A DNA stretch of 64,000 nucleotides. Source: Mesodorylaimus sp. YZB2_4 (taxonomy: Eukaryota > Nematoda > Enoplea > Dorylaimida > Dorylaimidae). Shown here piece by piece: positions 24,504 to 34,501 of the stretch (positions are counted from its first letter, which is position 1; every line of letters starts with the position of its first letter). The stretch covers positions 806,001 through 870,000 of the forward strand of contig JASANH010001723.1 of NCBI GenBank assembly GCA_030248295.1. The letters run 5' to 3'. Both the position numbers and the translations under genes were made by a program. The notes beneath the pieces were generated by a model, which was not told the origin of the DNA, ran no database searches, and saw only the letters and a list, made by a program, of their open reading frames with translations.

Positions 24504-24623
24504 TGCAGTCATGCCAGTGATCTTGAAGTGTAATTGCGCCCAGATAATTGCACTCACTGCTGATTTTGGCTGATGCCGCACGCGGCAATGAAGAGAATGT
24601 ATGAACCAACGAGGCGTGCGAAC

Positions 24624-24927
24624 ATGGCGGATCAACCAGCAAATCGTACAAAGCACCGAAACGCCACAGACCTAAGAAGCCAGCTGCCATTTGAAGAGAG
24701 ACTCACGGCCACCTGGCCAATGGTTATCTCAAGCGAGTCTCAAGACGCTTCAACGGTAAGGGACGTTGCTAGAGAGAGTCCTTCCCCAGTGATTTCCGAA
24801 CCACCTCATTTTACTGTACACTTCTCTTCTACGAAGAAGAATCATGTCTTCTCACCATCATCGCTTCCACGCTGATACTGCTAACATATTTTTCTCATAG
24901 AAAGCTCGCCGGCGAGCGACTTTATGA
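24624..24927 (+). CDS. Possible small basic protein
   Basis: Tentative two-exon gene of 52 aa: exon 24624-24755 ends at a GTAAGG donor, and exon 24901-24927 follows TTTTTCTCATAG. Joined in phase 0 it reads MADQPANRTKHRNATDLRSQ onward and ends KARRRATL, a protein-kinase-A-like site. The donor, acceptor and preserved frame are the only evidence. It starts 120 bp after the PDZ gene stop on the same strand. It may be a shadow in the 3' flank. Confidence 0.3.
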
Positions 24928-25967
24928 GTAGTCTACGCTTTGAAAAGGTGATTAAGGATTCTCAAAATTTTTAAGTCTTCTGACGTAATTTTTTTTTGAC
25001 AAGTGATGGTACCGATCACTTGTACTTGTCCGACACGACAAGCTGCAGTTGCTTGCCCCACCCAGTGACAAGGTGTTTCTGTCATTTGCTCTTTGCTCAA
25101 CCGTGCACCACATGGACTTGAGTGCAAGGATGTTTCACAATCTGTTCCTGCCCATAAAGAACTCCGATGAAGTGGCTATCACGCGGTTCGCGATTCTGAT
25201 ACTGCTGCTGCTGCTTCCGAATTCAGTCTTCCAAAGTCTTTTGTTGGGATGTCGAGGCGCCGATTCAGATGAACTACAGTAATGGCTGTTGGAATATCGG
25301 CAGCTGACAGAGAACGCGTCATTGGGTGGTCGTGCACTGAGCTTCATCAGACGATTGTCTGATGGAACATCAGCTTCCATCACAGCTTCGCTTTGACTAA
25401 CTCAGCTAATTTATGCCCTGATCTGGATTCAGAAACTAAAAGTACTGAAATAATCCTATAAATCGGGACTAACCTAAACCGCCGACCTGTGCTCATTGTC
25501 AGCCGCGCTCACAACGCGGCACCAAATAGCGCTTCCGGGCACCGTATTCCGGAATCCCCTTCCCAGCTCGGAGACCGTTTCCCAGCCTCACGATCGCGTC
25601 CTGAATATCCTCGAACAGAACTCATAAGGGCCTTGGGCATAACAAACTGCTAGCTTGCTCATGCGCGAGTATTCGAAACACATATGTGACCGGGAAAAAA
25701 CAGGCGTCTGCTGAAGGCCACGTTGAAGCAGTCACACGAGAGGACTGACGATGAGCTTGTTGCCGCACGTGTCACTTCATCAGGTTGTCACCGCAGATAT
25801 TCTGTTAGCCGTTCCGTGCGTCCTACTGTAGCATGTTCTCTTGCGCACTCAAAAACGATGCAAACGTAAGGTTTTCGTTCTTTAGTGCCTGCGGAGTCAG
25901 ACTTATCGAACCAATCATCTGTCTAATTTAATCTTTGGTCAATTATTTTCCCCGAAATCGAGCGACA
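24928..25967. other. Intergenic stretch before SmG
   Basis: About 1 kb with no supported gene. The 78-codon frame at 25049-25282 has a hydrophobic segment but no splice or family support. The right end is presumably the SmG promoter. Confidence 0.4.
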
Positions 25968-26451
25968 ATGAGCAAGGCGCACCCGCCAGAAATGAAAAAG
26001 TACATGGACAAGAAAATGCAACTTAAATTGAACGGAAATCGGAAAGTCTCGGGTATTTTACGTGGTTTCGACCCCTTTATGAATTTGGTAAGCTTAAATT
26101 TTAAATTTTTATACCGGTATCAGGCTAACGCGTTTCTGTTGGAAACTGCGGAAAAAAACAGAACAGGTTAGGGTAATGGTCCCCATTACAGGCATGTGAA
26201 TCTTGCGTGGTTTAGCCCTTGTTCTCTTGTTTTTTAGATGAGCTCTGTTTAGTATAAGTAGATCTCGAGTTTTCGGGTCACGCCTCTCGAGATATAAGCC
26301 CAATCAACTGACTTGTGTTTGACCTGGTTTTGCCGTTCAGGTCATTGATGAAGCCGTTGAGCACACGAAGAGCGGGGAGCAAATACCAATCGGAATGGTG
26401 GTTATTAGAGGAAATTCAATCGTCTTGATTGAAACATTGGAGCGTTTGTGA
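25968..26451 (+). CDS. SNRPG: Small nuclear ribonucleoprotein G (SmG)
   Basis: Exons 25968-26087 and 26341-26451 join at [13 protein letters not shown] and give 76 aa, the same length as human SmG. Sm1 is visible in [20 protein letters not shown] and Sm2 in [20 protein letters not shown]. SmG is one of seven Sm proteins that form the ring around U1, U2, U4 and U5 snRNAs and so is needed for splicing. The start [17 protein letters not shown] is nearly identical to animal orthologs. Identification is very secure. Confidence 0.98.
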
Positions 26452-27765
26452 TTTGAAGCATACGTTTTTACGTTCTGTATGTTCCGACTAAACGTTATGG
26501 CTCCATTGTCAACTTGTTCTGTTTGGTCTCATCAGGCGTTCGATGTTGATCGAAGTGCTTTTCTTTCGTTCTGTTTAATGGAAGTTCTTCAACCATTTAA
26601 TCAGTAAAAGTGAATTTGAATTAGTTTGCAAAGAAGGGAAACTTATCATTTTGTTGCCTGCTGCAAATGTCGTTTGTTCTGCAAAGGGTAATCAAAAATG
26701 TGAGTAGGGAATGAGCTATGTTCGGCTGAACACATACGCTTGGCGTTCAACGTCGACCAGTTCCTTTCCGTGATTTGTATTCCCGCTCACCGTATAGCAT
26801 TTATTACAAAAGTCGTCCTGTGTCGATTGTGCGGCTTACGGTAAGTTTTGTTCTATTCTAGAGATAAGATAATGTAAATATTAATATCTAATTCGTGATA
26901 CGTATCTACATTTTATTTACACTTATTTCATTTTATTCTCTGTTTCTATTCTCTTCTGTTCTACTCTTTCCACGCCGACTGCCAGCTGGCGTTCGCGAAG
27001 CCGCGATTGAGAAGCTCAATGTGGTATCGCGACTTTATTTCTTTTCGGGGAGATCGCACCTTTGAGAACAAGTTCCGAATTAGTTTTCAACAATAGTAGA
27101 TGGGCGAAATGGTTGCAACCAGCCCTGAGCGATCGTGGATCAGTTTGACAATGCATTCAGCGACTAAACATTTCGGCCCATGGGAGTAACTGACAACTGT
27201 GGGGCCTGGCTAGCTGTGGAGATCTTATATTGAACAAGCTGATGGTCAGACGGCTCAGTTATTTTTGTCCATCTCTACGATCTGAATGCGGCAGTAGTAT
27301 AAATACTGCATGTCAAGTGAACGGCGTCTTTTAACCCTTCTGCGGCTCGAGGCGATTCTGCCGAAGTGCATTTTCATCGGGACAAGATGCAGTGGTCGTC
27401 GCAGCCCTTACTCGTTTCCATTTGCAAGAAAGATTAGCCACCAAAAAGAATGAGGCATACCTCGAGCCAACATGACAGATGTTTTGCGGCTATGGCTTTT
27501 TATTTCGGTCCGATTAATTCGTGCGTGTCGTAACCTGCTGGCTTATGCGTTTTGGTGATCTGGCGTGGTCTGTGCTGATTGCGACTCCCAAGTTGTCATA
27601 TGTATACCCCCTTTTGCGGTGAAATAAAAATGTTAGTAGATTCGGTGCACTTGTTAGCAACCAGATGAAGTCGAATCAGCTTTCGTGCGGTCTGTTGGTT
27701 TTTCGAAGATGTTTTTGGAAAACTGGTTTTTACAAATCTCCATTGATTAATAGAGCCCTTCGGGT
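26452..27765. other. Intergenic stretch between SmG and PSMG4
   Basis: About 1.3 kb without a recognised gene. An open stretch at ~26733-26839 ends at a strong GTAAGT donor, and an acceptor-like site follows near 26986. The joined reading has no start codon and no family match, so I do not call it. The left part is the SmG 3' UTR. Confidence 0.4.
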
Positions 27766-28128
27766 ATGAGTCCGGATATTCACAACTTCTCATTCGTCCT
27801 TCCATCCGGTGCAGGTGTTTATTACCACATTATCAAGCTCGATGAAAGTTTCTTCGTTTGGATCGGCGATGCAGCAGCAAGGTTGGATTCGCTAGCCGTT
27901 GGTGTCACATTGCAGTCGTTGGATGATCAGCCGTGTTCGACGCAATATTTTGGCAATGAAGCCGGTAAAGTTGCCGAATTAATCTCCTTAGAATTGACAG
28001 AAAAAACTAAGCGGCAAGTTTTCGTCAGTTGTTCATTTTCATCGGCTAATACGAGTCCAGAAGATCTGCAAAAGATTAAAGTTAGGTTATTCGAAGAGTT
28101 AAATTCGCATCCTGAGAAATTCCTGTGA
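27766..28128 (+). CDS. PSMG4: Proteasome assembly chaperone 4
   Basis: Single uninterrupted frame of 120 aa, close to the ~123 aa of the human protein. PSMG4 (PAC4) pairs with PSMG3 and helps assemble the alpha ring of the 20S proteasome. Matching landmarks are an N-terminal HNFS, the central FFVWIGDAA, LAVGV, KTKRQVFVSC and a C-terminal SHPEKFL. Conservation is moderate, but the order and spacing of these segments is diagnostic. It lies on the same strand 257 bp before the ELP2 start, close enough that a shared upstream transcript should be considered. Confidence 0.9.
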   Translation: MSPDIHNFSFVLPSGAGVYYHIIKLDESFFVWIGDAAARLDSLAVGVTLQSLDDQPCSTQYFGNEAGKVAELISLELTEKTKRQVFVSCSFSSANTSPEDLQKIKVRLFEELNSHPEKFL

Positions 28129-28231
28129 TGTGAGAGCTTTGTTCAGAGGAAGTGATTCATGGTTTGTTTTTATGTTCTGTGTAAAACTGCAACAAGCGTT
28201 GAACTAATGAAAAATCATTTTCTTGAGGCTC

Positions 28232-28393
28232 ATGGCGGCGAGCGATGTTCGAAAGTGTATAGGTAGCGACTACTTATGTCAAAGTTGTCTGCTGTTGGCG
28301 CGAAATGTGAACGCAATCGTGGTCAATCGGGAGGGAGAAAGCAGGTCAATCGCGATCCATCCGGTATTTGGGCTAAATTTTCACAATGAATGA
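28232..28393 (+). other. Upstream ORF overlapping the ELP2 start
   Basis: A 53-codon frame starts at ATG 28232 in a good context (GCTCATGGCG). Its stop TGA (28391-28393) overlaps the ELP2 ATG (28386) in a different frame by 8 bp. The peptide begins MAASDVRKCIGSDYLCQSCL and has no recognised domain. It could act as a regulatory uORF, or mark an unrecognised separate exon. Confidence 0.4.
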
Positions 28394-31300
28394 TAAAAAC
28401 TCAGTCAAGTGTGCCTTCATTGGGTGTTCGTGTTCAAAAACGCCTCATTCCGTCGACTGGAATCATGAGAATGGATGGATTGTCTTCGGGAGTTCTCGAA
28501 ATGTGGTATTGATATCTCCTGAAGTGAGTTGGCGCTGGTTTTCCGCCTAGGTTCGAAGCAAGCCATCTCCTTTTAGACGCAGAGCAAAGCGTCTGTTATC
28601 GTTGGTGCATATTGTGAACACGATGGGGATGTCGTCTGTGTTAAATGGGTCAAGAAGGCAGGTTAGTAGCTCTTTTTGTGCTGACCCTGAGTGAAGGGGC
28701 CTTATGTATGTGTTGCTAACTCGTGTAGCATAACCTGCTTTGGGGTGATCGTCGAGGGGTTCTGATTTCTCAGCCAGAACTGAAAAATCTTTGAATTTAG
28801 CCGACCAAATCTGTTTTCAGGTACTTCTTTCTCCAATTCTCTCGTCCTTTCTGGTTCGACCGACTCTCGGGCCGTTGTTTGGCAATTCGATGAAGCATAT
28901 GGCCGTCTCTTCAGAATAAGCCAATGCGTGGGCCATTCGATGCCGATAACGCACGTTTGCGGGTTGCAGGTCGGAGGTAGCCTTCTCATTTCCACGTGCT
29001 CTGCTGACTCAAGGGTGATGATCTGGAGCGTAAAGCTGTCTGATAAAGGTAAGGTCGCGATGTGGTCCCTTGACGGGAATGGGCTTGAATTTTTTTATTT
29101 TCAGGCGAAAACGCCGCAGAGATGCAAAGTATCGACGTAGAACGGTCTGGTTTCGCAATGTGCGCTGATATACAATTGTGGCATAGTGGTATGTGTGTTC
29201 GTTATGTAATGCAGTCTGAAGTTTCTTGCTCTATTTCTCTACATATATCATCTTTTTTTCAGGTGCCATTCTTGCGATCGGTTGCGACGACAAGAAAATT
29301 CATCTGTATTGGAAAGAAGAAATCAGTGCGGTACGTAGAACAGCATTGGTGCTTATGTAATACCATGGCCGTACAGTGTTCGAATGGTCCCGTGACGATT
29401 TCCCCCACTTGGTCGTTTCCCCCACTGAGACGATTCCCCCACCTTGTCTGATGGGGGAATCGACTCACCGAGACATGCGACCTTTCCCCCACTGTGACGA
29501 CTCCCCCACCGTGTCGTTTCCCCCCCCCCCCCCCCCCCCCCCACCATAATTTTCTCCTGATATGCAGGTAGGTACGACTTGGGTCGCAAAAGGCAGCACG
29601 TGTGGGATAGGATGATAGGCTTGGCTTGTAGGGTGAGGGGCAGTGTAAAGTACAAGTTTGGTGCTGCAGCTCAACGTGCAAGGTATTCAGGCTTCAAACT
29701 TTTTGAACTCCCAACTTACGCTGCCAATACGAATGTATGTAAGACCAGACTAGGTTTTCTGTGCCAATGAAGGTATGTTTCAAATCCAGATGTACGGATA
29801 GAACTACCTCACTGTGAATCGGGAAAAAACAGAAGACATAAATGTAGGCAGTGGAACTTGGGTGAATTCACCAGTATGACAGCAGCAGATTTTGGCAAAG
29901 TAGTTTTCTCATTCACGATACACTAGGCTCGTCTTCTTTGTCCTTGAACCAGGCGAGCGTGGTCCAAGGAGCAAACATGAAGCAAGCATTTTAGGCCCTA
30001 TCTCAACATGGCAGTCGAACGATGATTCAACAGTATTTGAGGCATATTTCATGTCTTCTAGGACAAGCCATGAAGATTTGTGGACGAGTACTCACTTCCA
30101 TACGAAGGCTCAAAATTTGAATAGCCGCAGTTTCTCAAAACTGATGGTGGGGGAATCGTCTCAGTGAGGAAACGTCGCATGTCTCAGTGAGTCGTTTCAC
30201 CCACCAGGCACGGTGGGGCAAACGACACAGTGGGGAATCGACCAAGTGGGAGAAACGTCTCACAATCGTTCGAATCGGGGTATTTCTCATGATAGGGCTT
30301 GTCTCACGGTGGACGTGGGAAATCAATCAGTGTCGGCATTTATGGCCTTGGCATTGTTTAGGTTTCGGTTCCCGTTCATGTGTAACGTCAGCAAGATACA
30401 GAGATAGTCATGCTTGGGATCCAGTTGTTCTTCAGCTCAACGAGTTCGTAGAAAGGCAACCCGCGTTTACATCACCTGCCGCATGCTCTCCCTGGCGGTC
30501 GGTCGCTATGTTAGGAACTTCGCGAGAAATGTGGCCTTTCCTGCGAAAGCTCGCAATCAGTCTGTGATTAGTGCGGTTTGTGAAGCCAACATCCTGCACC
30601 CTACTGCTGTCTAAAAAATTGCCCCTCCCTAGTCGAAAGCTATTAAATTTATCTCTTGTACTCCGCGACCCATTGTAAACCAGTGAGTTTATATTTTACA
30701 GGCGTTTACTCCGGTCATTGCTCTAAGGGGCCACGAAGATTGGATTCGAGGAATCAGTTTCCAGCCAAGTTTGTCTTCTACTTTATTGTTCTTACCAAAA
30801 CTTGTAGTTTTTTATTTTAAGCTACGCAATCCACCTGCGGATCGCCTTTATTGCTGGCTAGCTGCTCGCAAGACTCGTATGTTCGCATATGGTGCCTGAA
30901 TGTGTTGGGGGATGGCGGCAGTGGCGATGGAAGGACGATTCATGAAATTGGCGACGGTGGGATTCGACTAAAGCGTCAAACGTTCTCCATCCGAAAACAG
31001 TCTGGTACGGACAGTAGCGTTCGTTCGGGATCGAGATCAGTATCGGGACTCGCTCAATCCCGGCCGGGATCAGGATATTCAGAGTGGTTTTTTTCACTTT
31101 TAATTCGCTGTGGGTAACGTGCAACCCACCCCTAGTAGCCAGCAAATGTAGAGCTAAAAATTTTTTGCGCAGTATTTATCATTGCATGCAAAATCTTGCA
31201 AGCAAAAAACCATAGAATTAGTCACCAGTCATCAAACAAATCCCTTCCTTCCTCTTTACCGGCTCAAACATCCTCATAAGTTTCTCCAGCTTACCCTTCT

Positions 31301-34300
31301 GCAACACTCCCTTCCTCTCGCCTTCTTCACACATCTCCCCACAACATTCAATCCCGACCACTTTTTATCGGGTTCGGTATGGGCGATCCCGAACGAACGC
31401 TTAATAGATAGGATCATAATTTCATTTCTACTGTTCCTATCTGTTTCTTACTTGAAGGAGATGTCGTTGCTTGCTCTGCGGGTTTGGAAGCTGTATTAGC
31501 TGGGCATGAAGATTGGGTGTACAGCGTTTGCTGGCATCCTGAAGGTAGGTTGTGGCTTTGCTGCCTGTAATTCGTATCTTATTGTAATACCCTTGCAGGA
31601 AAATCCCAATTACTGACTGCATCAATGGACAAGTGTTTAATACTGTGGGAACCGGACCAAGCGAGTGGGCTATGGATTTCAAAGGTAAGGAGCGTGTGGT
31701 TGTAACTATCATGATTCAGTGAGTGTCATTTCTTTAGTCACGACTCGGTGCTGTTGGTGGCCCTGTGGCATCTGGATTTTATGGCGGTTTGTTTGGTCCG
31801 CACGGCCTTTATGTCTTGGGACATTCTTTTCAAGGCGGATTTCACGTCTGGAAGGAAATAGGGGTAAGGAAGGAAGTATAAACCTTTGCGAAAACTTGAT
31901 TTCATCAGTTTTTAGGGCGAGTGGCAACCTGGTATTACCCCGAGCGGTCACTTTGGACCGGTTGAAGACGTGTGCTGGGATGTGAATGGACATTACCTGC
32001 TGTCCTGCGGCGCTGATCAAACCACTCGTTTGTATGCACCGTGGATACGAGACCAGAAGAGCGTAAGATCGAACGTCTGCTGCTTTCGCCCTTTTGCCGA
32101 AATGACTCGATTTTCAGGTGACTATTCACGAAATAGCGAGACCTCAGGTTCACGGTTATGACATGCAATGTCTTGTCAGCATAAGCAGGTAAGTAGTGAG
32201 TGTTCAAAGTTTAATCTTATACCTAAGGATGGGGCTTACAATGGAACAGCGTCAGATGTCATACTGAATGTTAGACTGGGGCAAATGAGAAAATAAAAGG
32301 GCTAACCATAGAACGCATTCTGTACTGCTTAGCGACGTGCGAACATGTGGTCGGAAATGGCCCACTTTAAAGACAGGGTGGACATGCATTTGGCCAAGGT
32401 TTAAAGCTAATGATCACTTTACTTCATGAACGGGCAAATAACCCCATGTGCAGGACTTAACACCATGATCAGCTTACATCTAGCATCGGCTGATCTAACC
32501 TTAAGGCTGGATCGCGATTTGATTTTAAAAAATACATCGGCAGCTATGACGTAACTGGCGCCATCCTAACTGCTTTGTTTCCTCGCTCCAGAGGGACGTA
32601 GAACTGGCCATTATAGCCACGTACAATAATTCCTAGCAGATAACTAATGTGAGGAGAAATCTGAATTGCCAATTCCGTTGATTCCTGAGTTGGGTCGTAT
32701 CCACCCTGCGGATCAGCGGACGAGTCGATAATAGCTATCACTGAAGCTTTACAGAATGCTATGTTTGGTTAGTCCCATGTCTTCGCAAGCCTTGATATCG
32801 TATTTAGTGGGATAGTTGGCGCATTTTTGTTGCATTTAGGGAGTCACAGTTCACACCCCATCGATACCCATCGTAGGTAGGTTTCTAATCGGCAACATTT
32901 TCCCCTTTTTCAGTTCAGCTTTTGTCTCGGGGGCGGAAGAAAAGATTTTACGCGCCTTTGTGTCAACCAAAAATTTTTCTGAAAATTACTTGAGAATTAC
33001 GAATACATCAAAAGATCGGATGGAGGCACTGTTGCCACTTCTCACTGATCCATCGGTCGCCTCAGCGGATGGCGCTTGTGTCCCTTCATTGGGTTTATCA
33101 AATAAGGCAGTTTTCGCTGGTGAAACGAGCAAAAGCGGTGGGTCAGTGCCTGTCGTTGGATGCCAAGACGAGGAGGATGGTGATGCGGGTGTCGGCGAAA
33201 CCGAGTCATCTGTCGCGTTCCAGCCAGCTGTGCTGACGAGTATGTATGGTCGTGTACATAGTTGGGCGGTGAGGATGAGCCTGCGTTCATTTGCAGCACC
33301 ACCCACAGAGGACTGTTTAATGCAAAATACATTATGGCCCGAAGTTCACAAGTTGTACGGGCATGGGTGCGAGGTGTTTGCTATTGCTTGCAATCGCGCG
33401 GGAACAATCATTGCTTCTGCTGCCAAGGTAAATTGTTGCTGTTTTTCAAAAAATCAAGGTTTTTTGCAGTTTTGATGGTCCCTACTTTGTTAGGCGAACA
33501 AGGCAGAGCAAGCGCAAGTGATATTGTGGTCGACGAAAGATTGGCAGCAACGAGGGCAGCTAGGTGGTCATTCGCTAACGGTTACGCAAATCGCTTTTTC
33601 TCCTGACGACTCGCACTTGCTAACGGTATCTCGGGATCGAACGTGGTGTTTGCATCGCAGACGAAATGATGGTGAGAGTTTTTGATGGATTATATTTGAT
33701 AGTTTTCCTAAAGCAACCATGTTATTTTAGATTTCGATTGGATATCTGTTGGATACACTGATAAGAAGACTGCTGTGCATGCACGGATTATTTGGGGTTG
33801 CGCTTGGTCACCAGATTCGAAGTATTTTTTTACAGCCTCGAGGGATAAAAAGGCAGGTGACTGGGTTTTGCTTGATGATCGAGATCTGACATTCCGATGT
33901 TCCTTTCTAGGTAGTCGTATGGAAACTGACGACCGAAGATACTGGAACATCCACTGGCACAGTTCGTCAAGTCGGTGTTGTGCTGGATGCATCCGCTTCT
34001 GTGACTGCTGTTGCCATCTGTCCGAAGCAAATATCTCCAGACAGGTAGGATAATAATTGAATTTTTATTGTATGTATATGGTTCAAGGGGTCGAGTGGTT
34101 TTAGCTATTTGATGGCTGTCGGTTTGGAATCAGGAGAAATTATTTTGTACGAATGGAACTCGATCAAGCTGGCTTTCAAGAAAATTGTGGATCTAGATCG
34201 CAAGTGAGTGCTGTACGCCTGTTGGTGTAAACAAAGTTTTGAGAGCAAGTTCTGTGTTAGCATGGCGCATGGGATGACCGTAAAGCGATTGCGGTTCCGA

Positions 34301-34429
34301 CCTCTGGTGAATGAGGATTGGATCGAACCATTGAGTGACGAACATGGTGACATGGTTTATTTAGCGTCATGTTCAGACGATCATTCGGTCAAAGTTTTTT
34401 GGATAAATTTGAAAGCTCTAATGGTTTGA
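28386..34429 (+). CDS. ELP2: Elongator complex subunit 2 (WD40)
   Basis: Nineteen exons with consistent phases give 842 aa (human 826). They are 28386-28523, 28577-28661, 28821-29048, 29105-29188, 29263-29330, 30702-30768, 30822-31004, 31458-31544, 31599-31684, 31738-31863, 31916-32062, 32118-32188, 32914-33239, 33297-33427, 33494-33671, 33731-33856, 33915-34044, 34105-34203 and 34261-34429. ELP2 is the double WD40-propeller scaffold of Elongator, which acetylates tRNA wobble uridine. Diagnostic stretches are [73 protein letters not shown] and [16 protein letters not shown]. Intron 29331-30701 hosts a repeat element. Two short internal introns (33240-33296 and 33857-33914) were placed by homology. 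Identification is secure. Confidence 0.97.
29392..29510 (+). repeat. Left terminal inverted repeat
   Basis: C-rich arm of the ELP2-intron element, composed of imperfect tcccccac-containing units; it pairs with 30145-30263. Confidence 0.75.
30145..30263 (-). repeat. Right terminal inverted repeat
   Basis: G-rich arm on the plus strand; its reverse complement aligns along its whole length with the left arm. Confidence 0.75.
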
Positions 34430-34501
34430 GAAAGATTTTATTTTACAAGTATAAGTGAAGTTCTCAGAGCCTTGATGTCTATTTTCATTAACATTGTATG
34501 G

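Larger units (their letters stand above)
29392..30263. mobile_element. Inverted-repeat element inside an ELP2 intron
   Basis: An ~119-bp left arm (29392-29510) and right arm (30145-30263) are diverged reverse complements. Shared blocks include cccacttggtcg, gagacatgcgac, and gacgattcccccacc at the inner edges. The arms are built from ~18-bp C-rich units of the form gtcgtttcccccact. A run of about 22 C follows the left arm at 29520-29542. The ~630-bp interior has no long ORF. This looks like a non-autonomous DNA transposon or a foldback element with satellite-like termini. Short ttcgaa motifs lie just outside both ends, but no clean target duplication is evident. Confidence 0.75.

Noticed and set aside
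33240..33296. Continuous coding through 33240-33296 in ELP2
   Set aside because: The 57 bp are in frame and open, but GT-AG ends and the human ELP2 alignment (LT|PPTED) show an intron.
33853..33914. A GC-AG intron in ELP2
   Set aside because: A GC donor after DKK would work, but a standard GT-AG choice (33857-33914) keeps the same length and frame and gives DKKAVVW, so no exception is needed.
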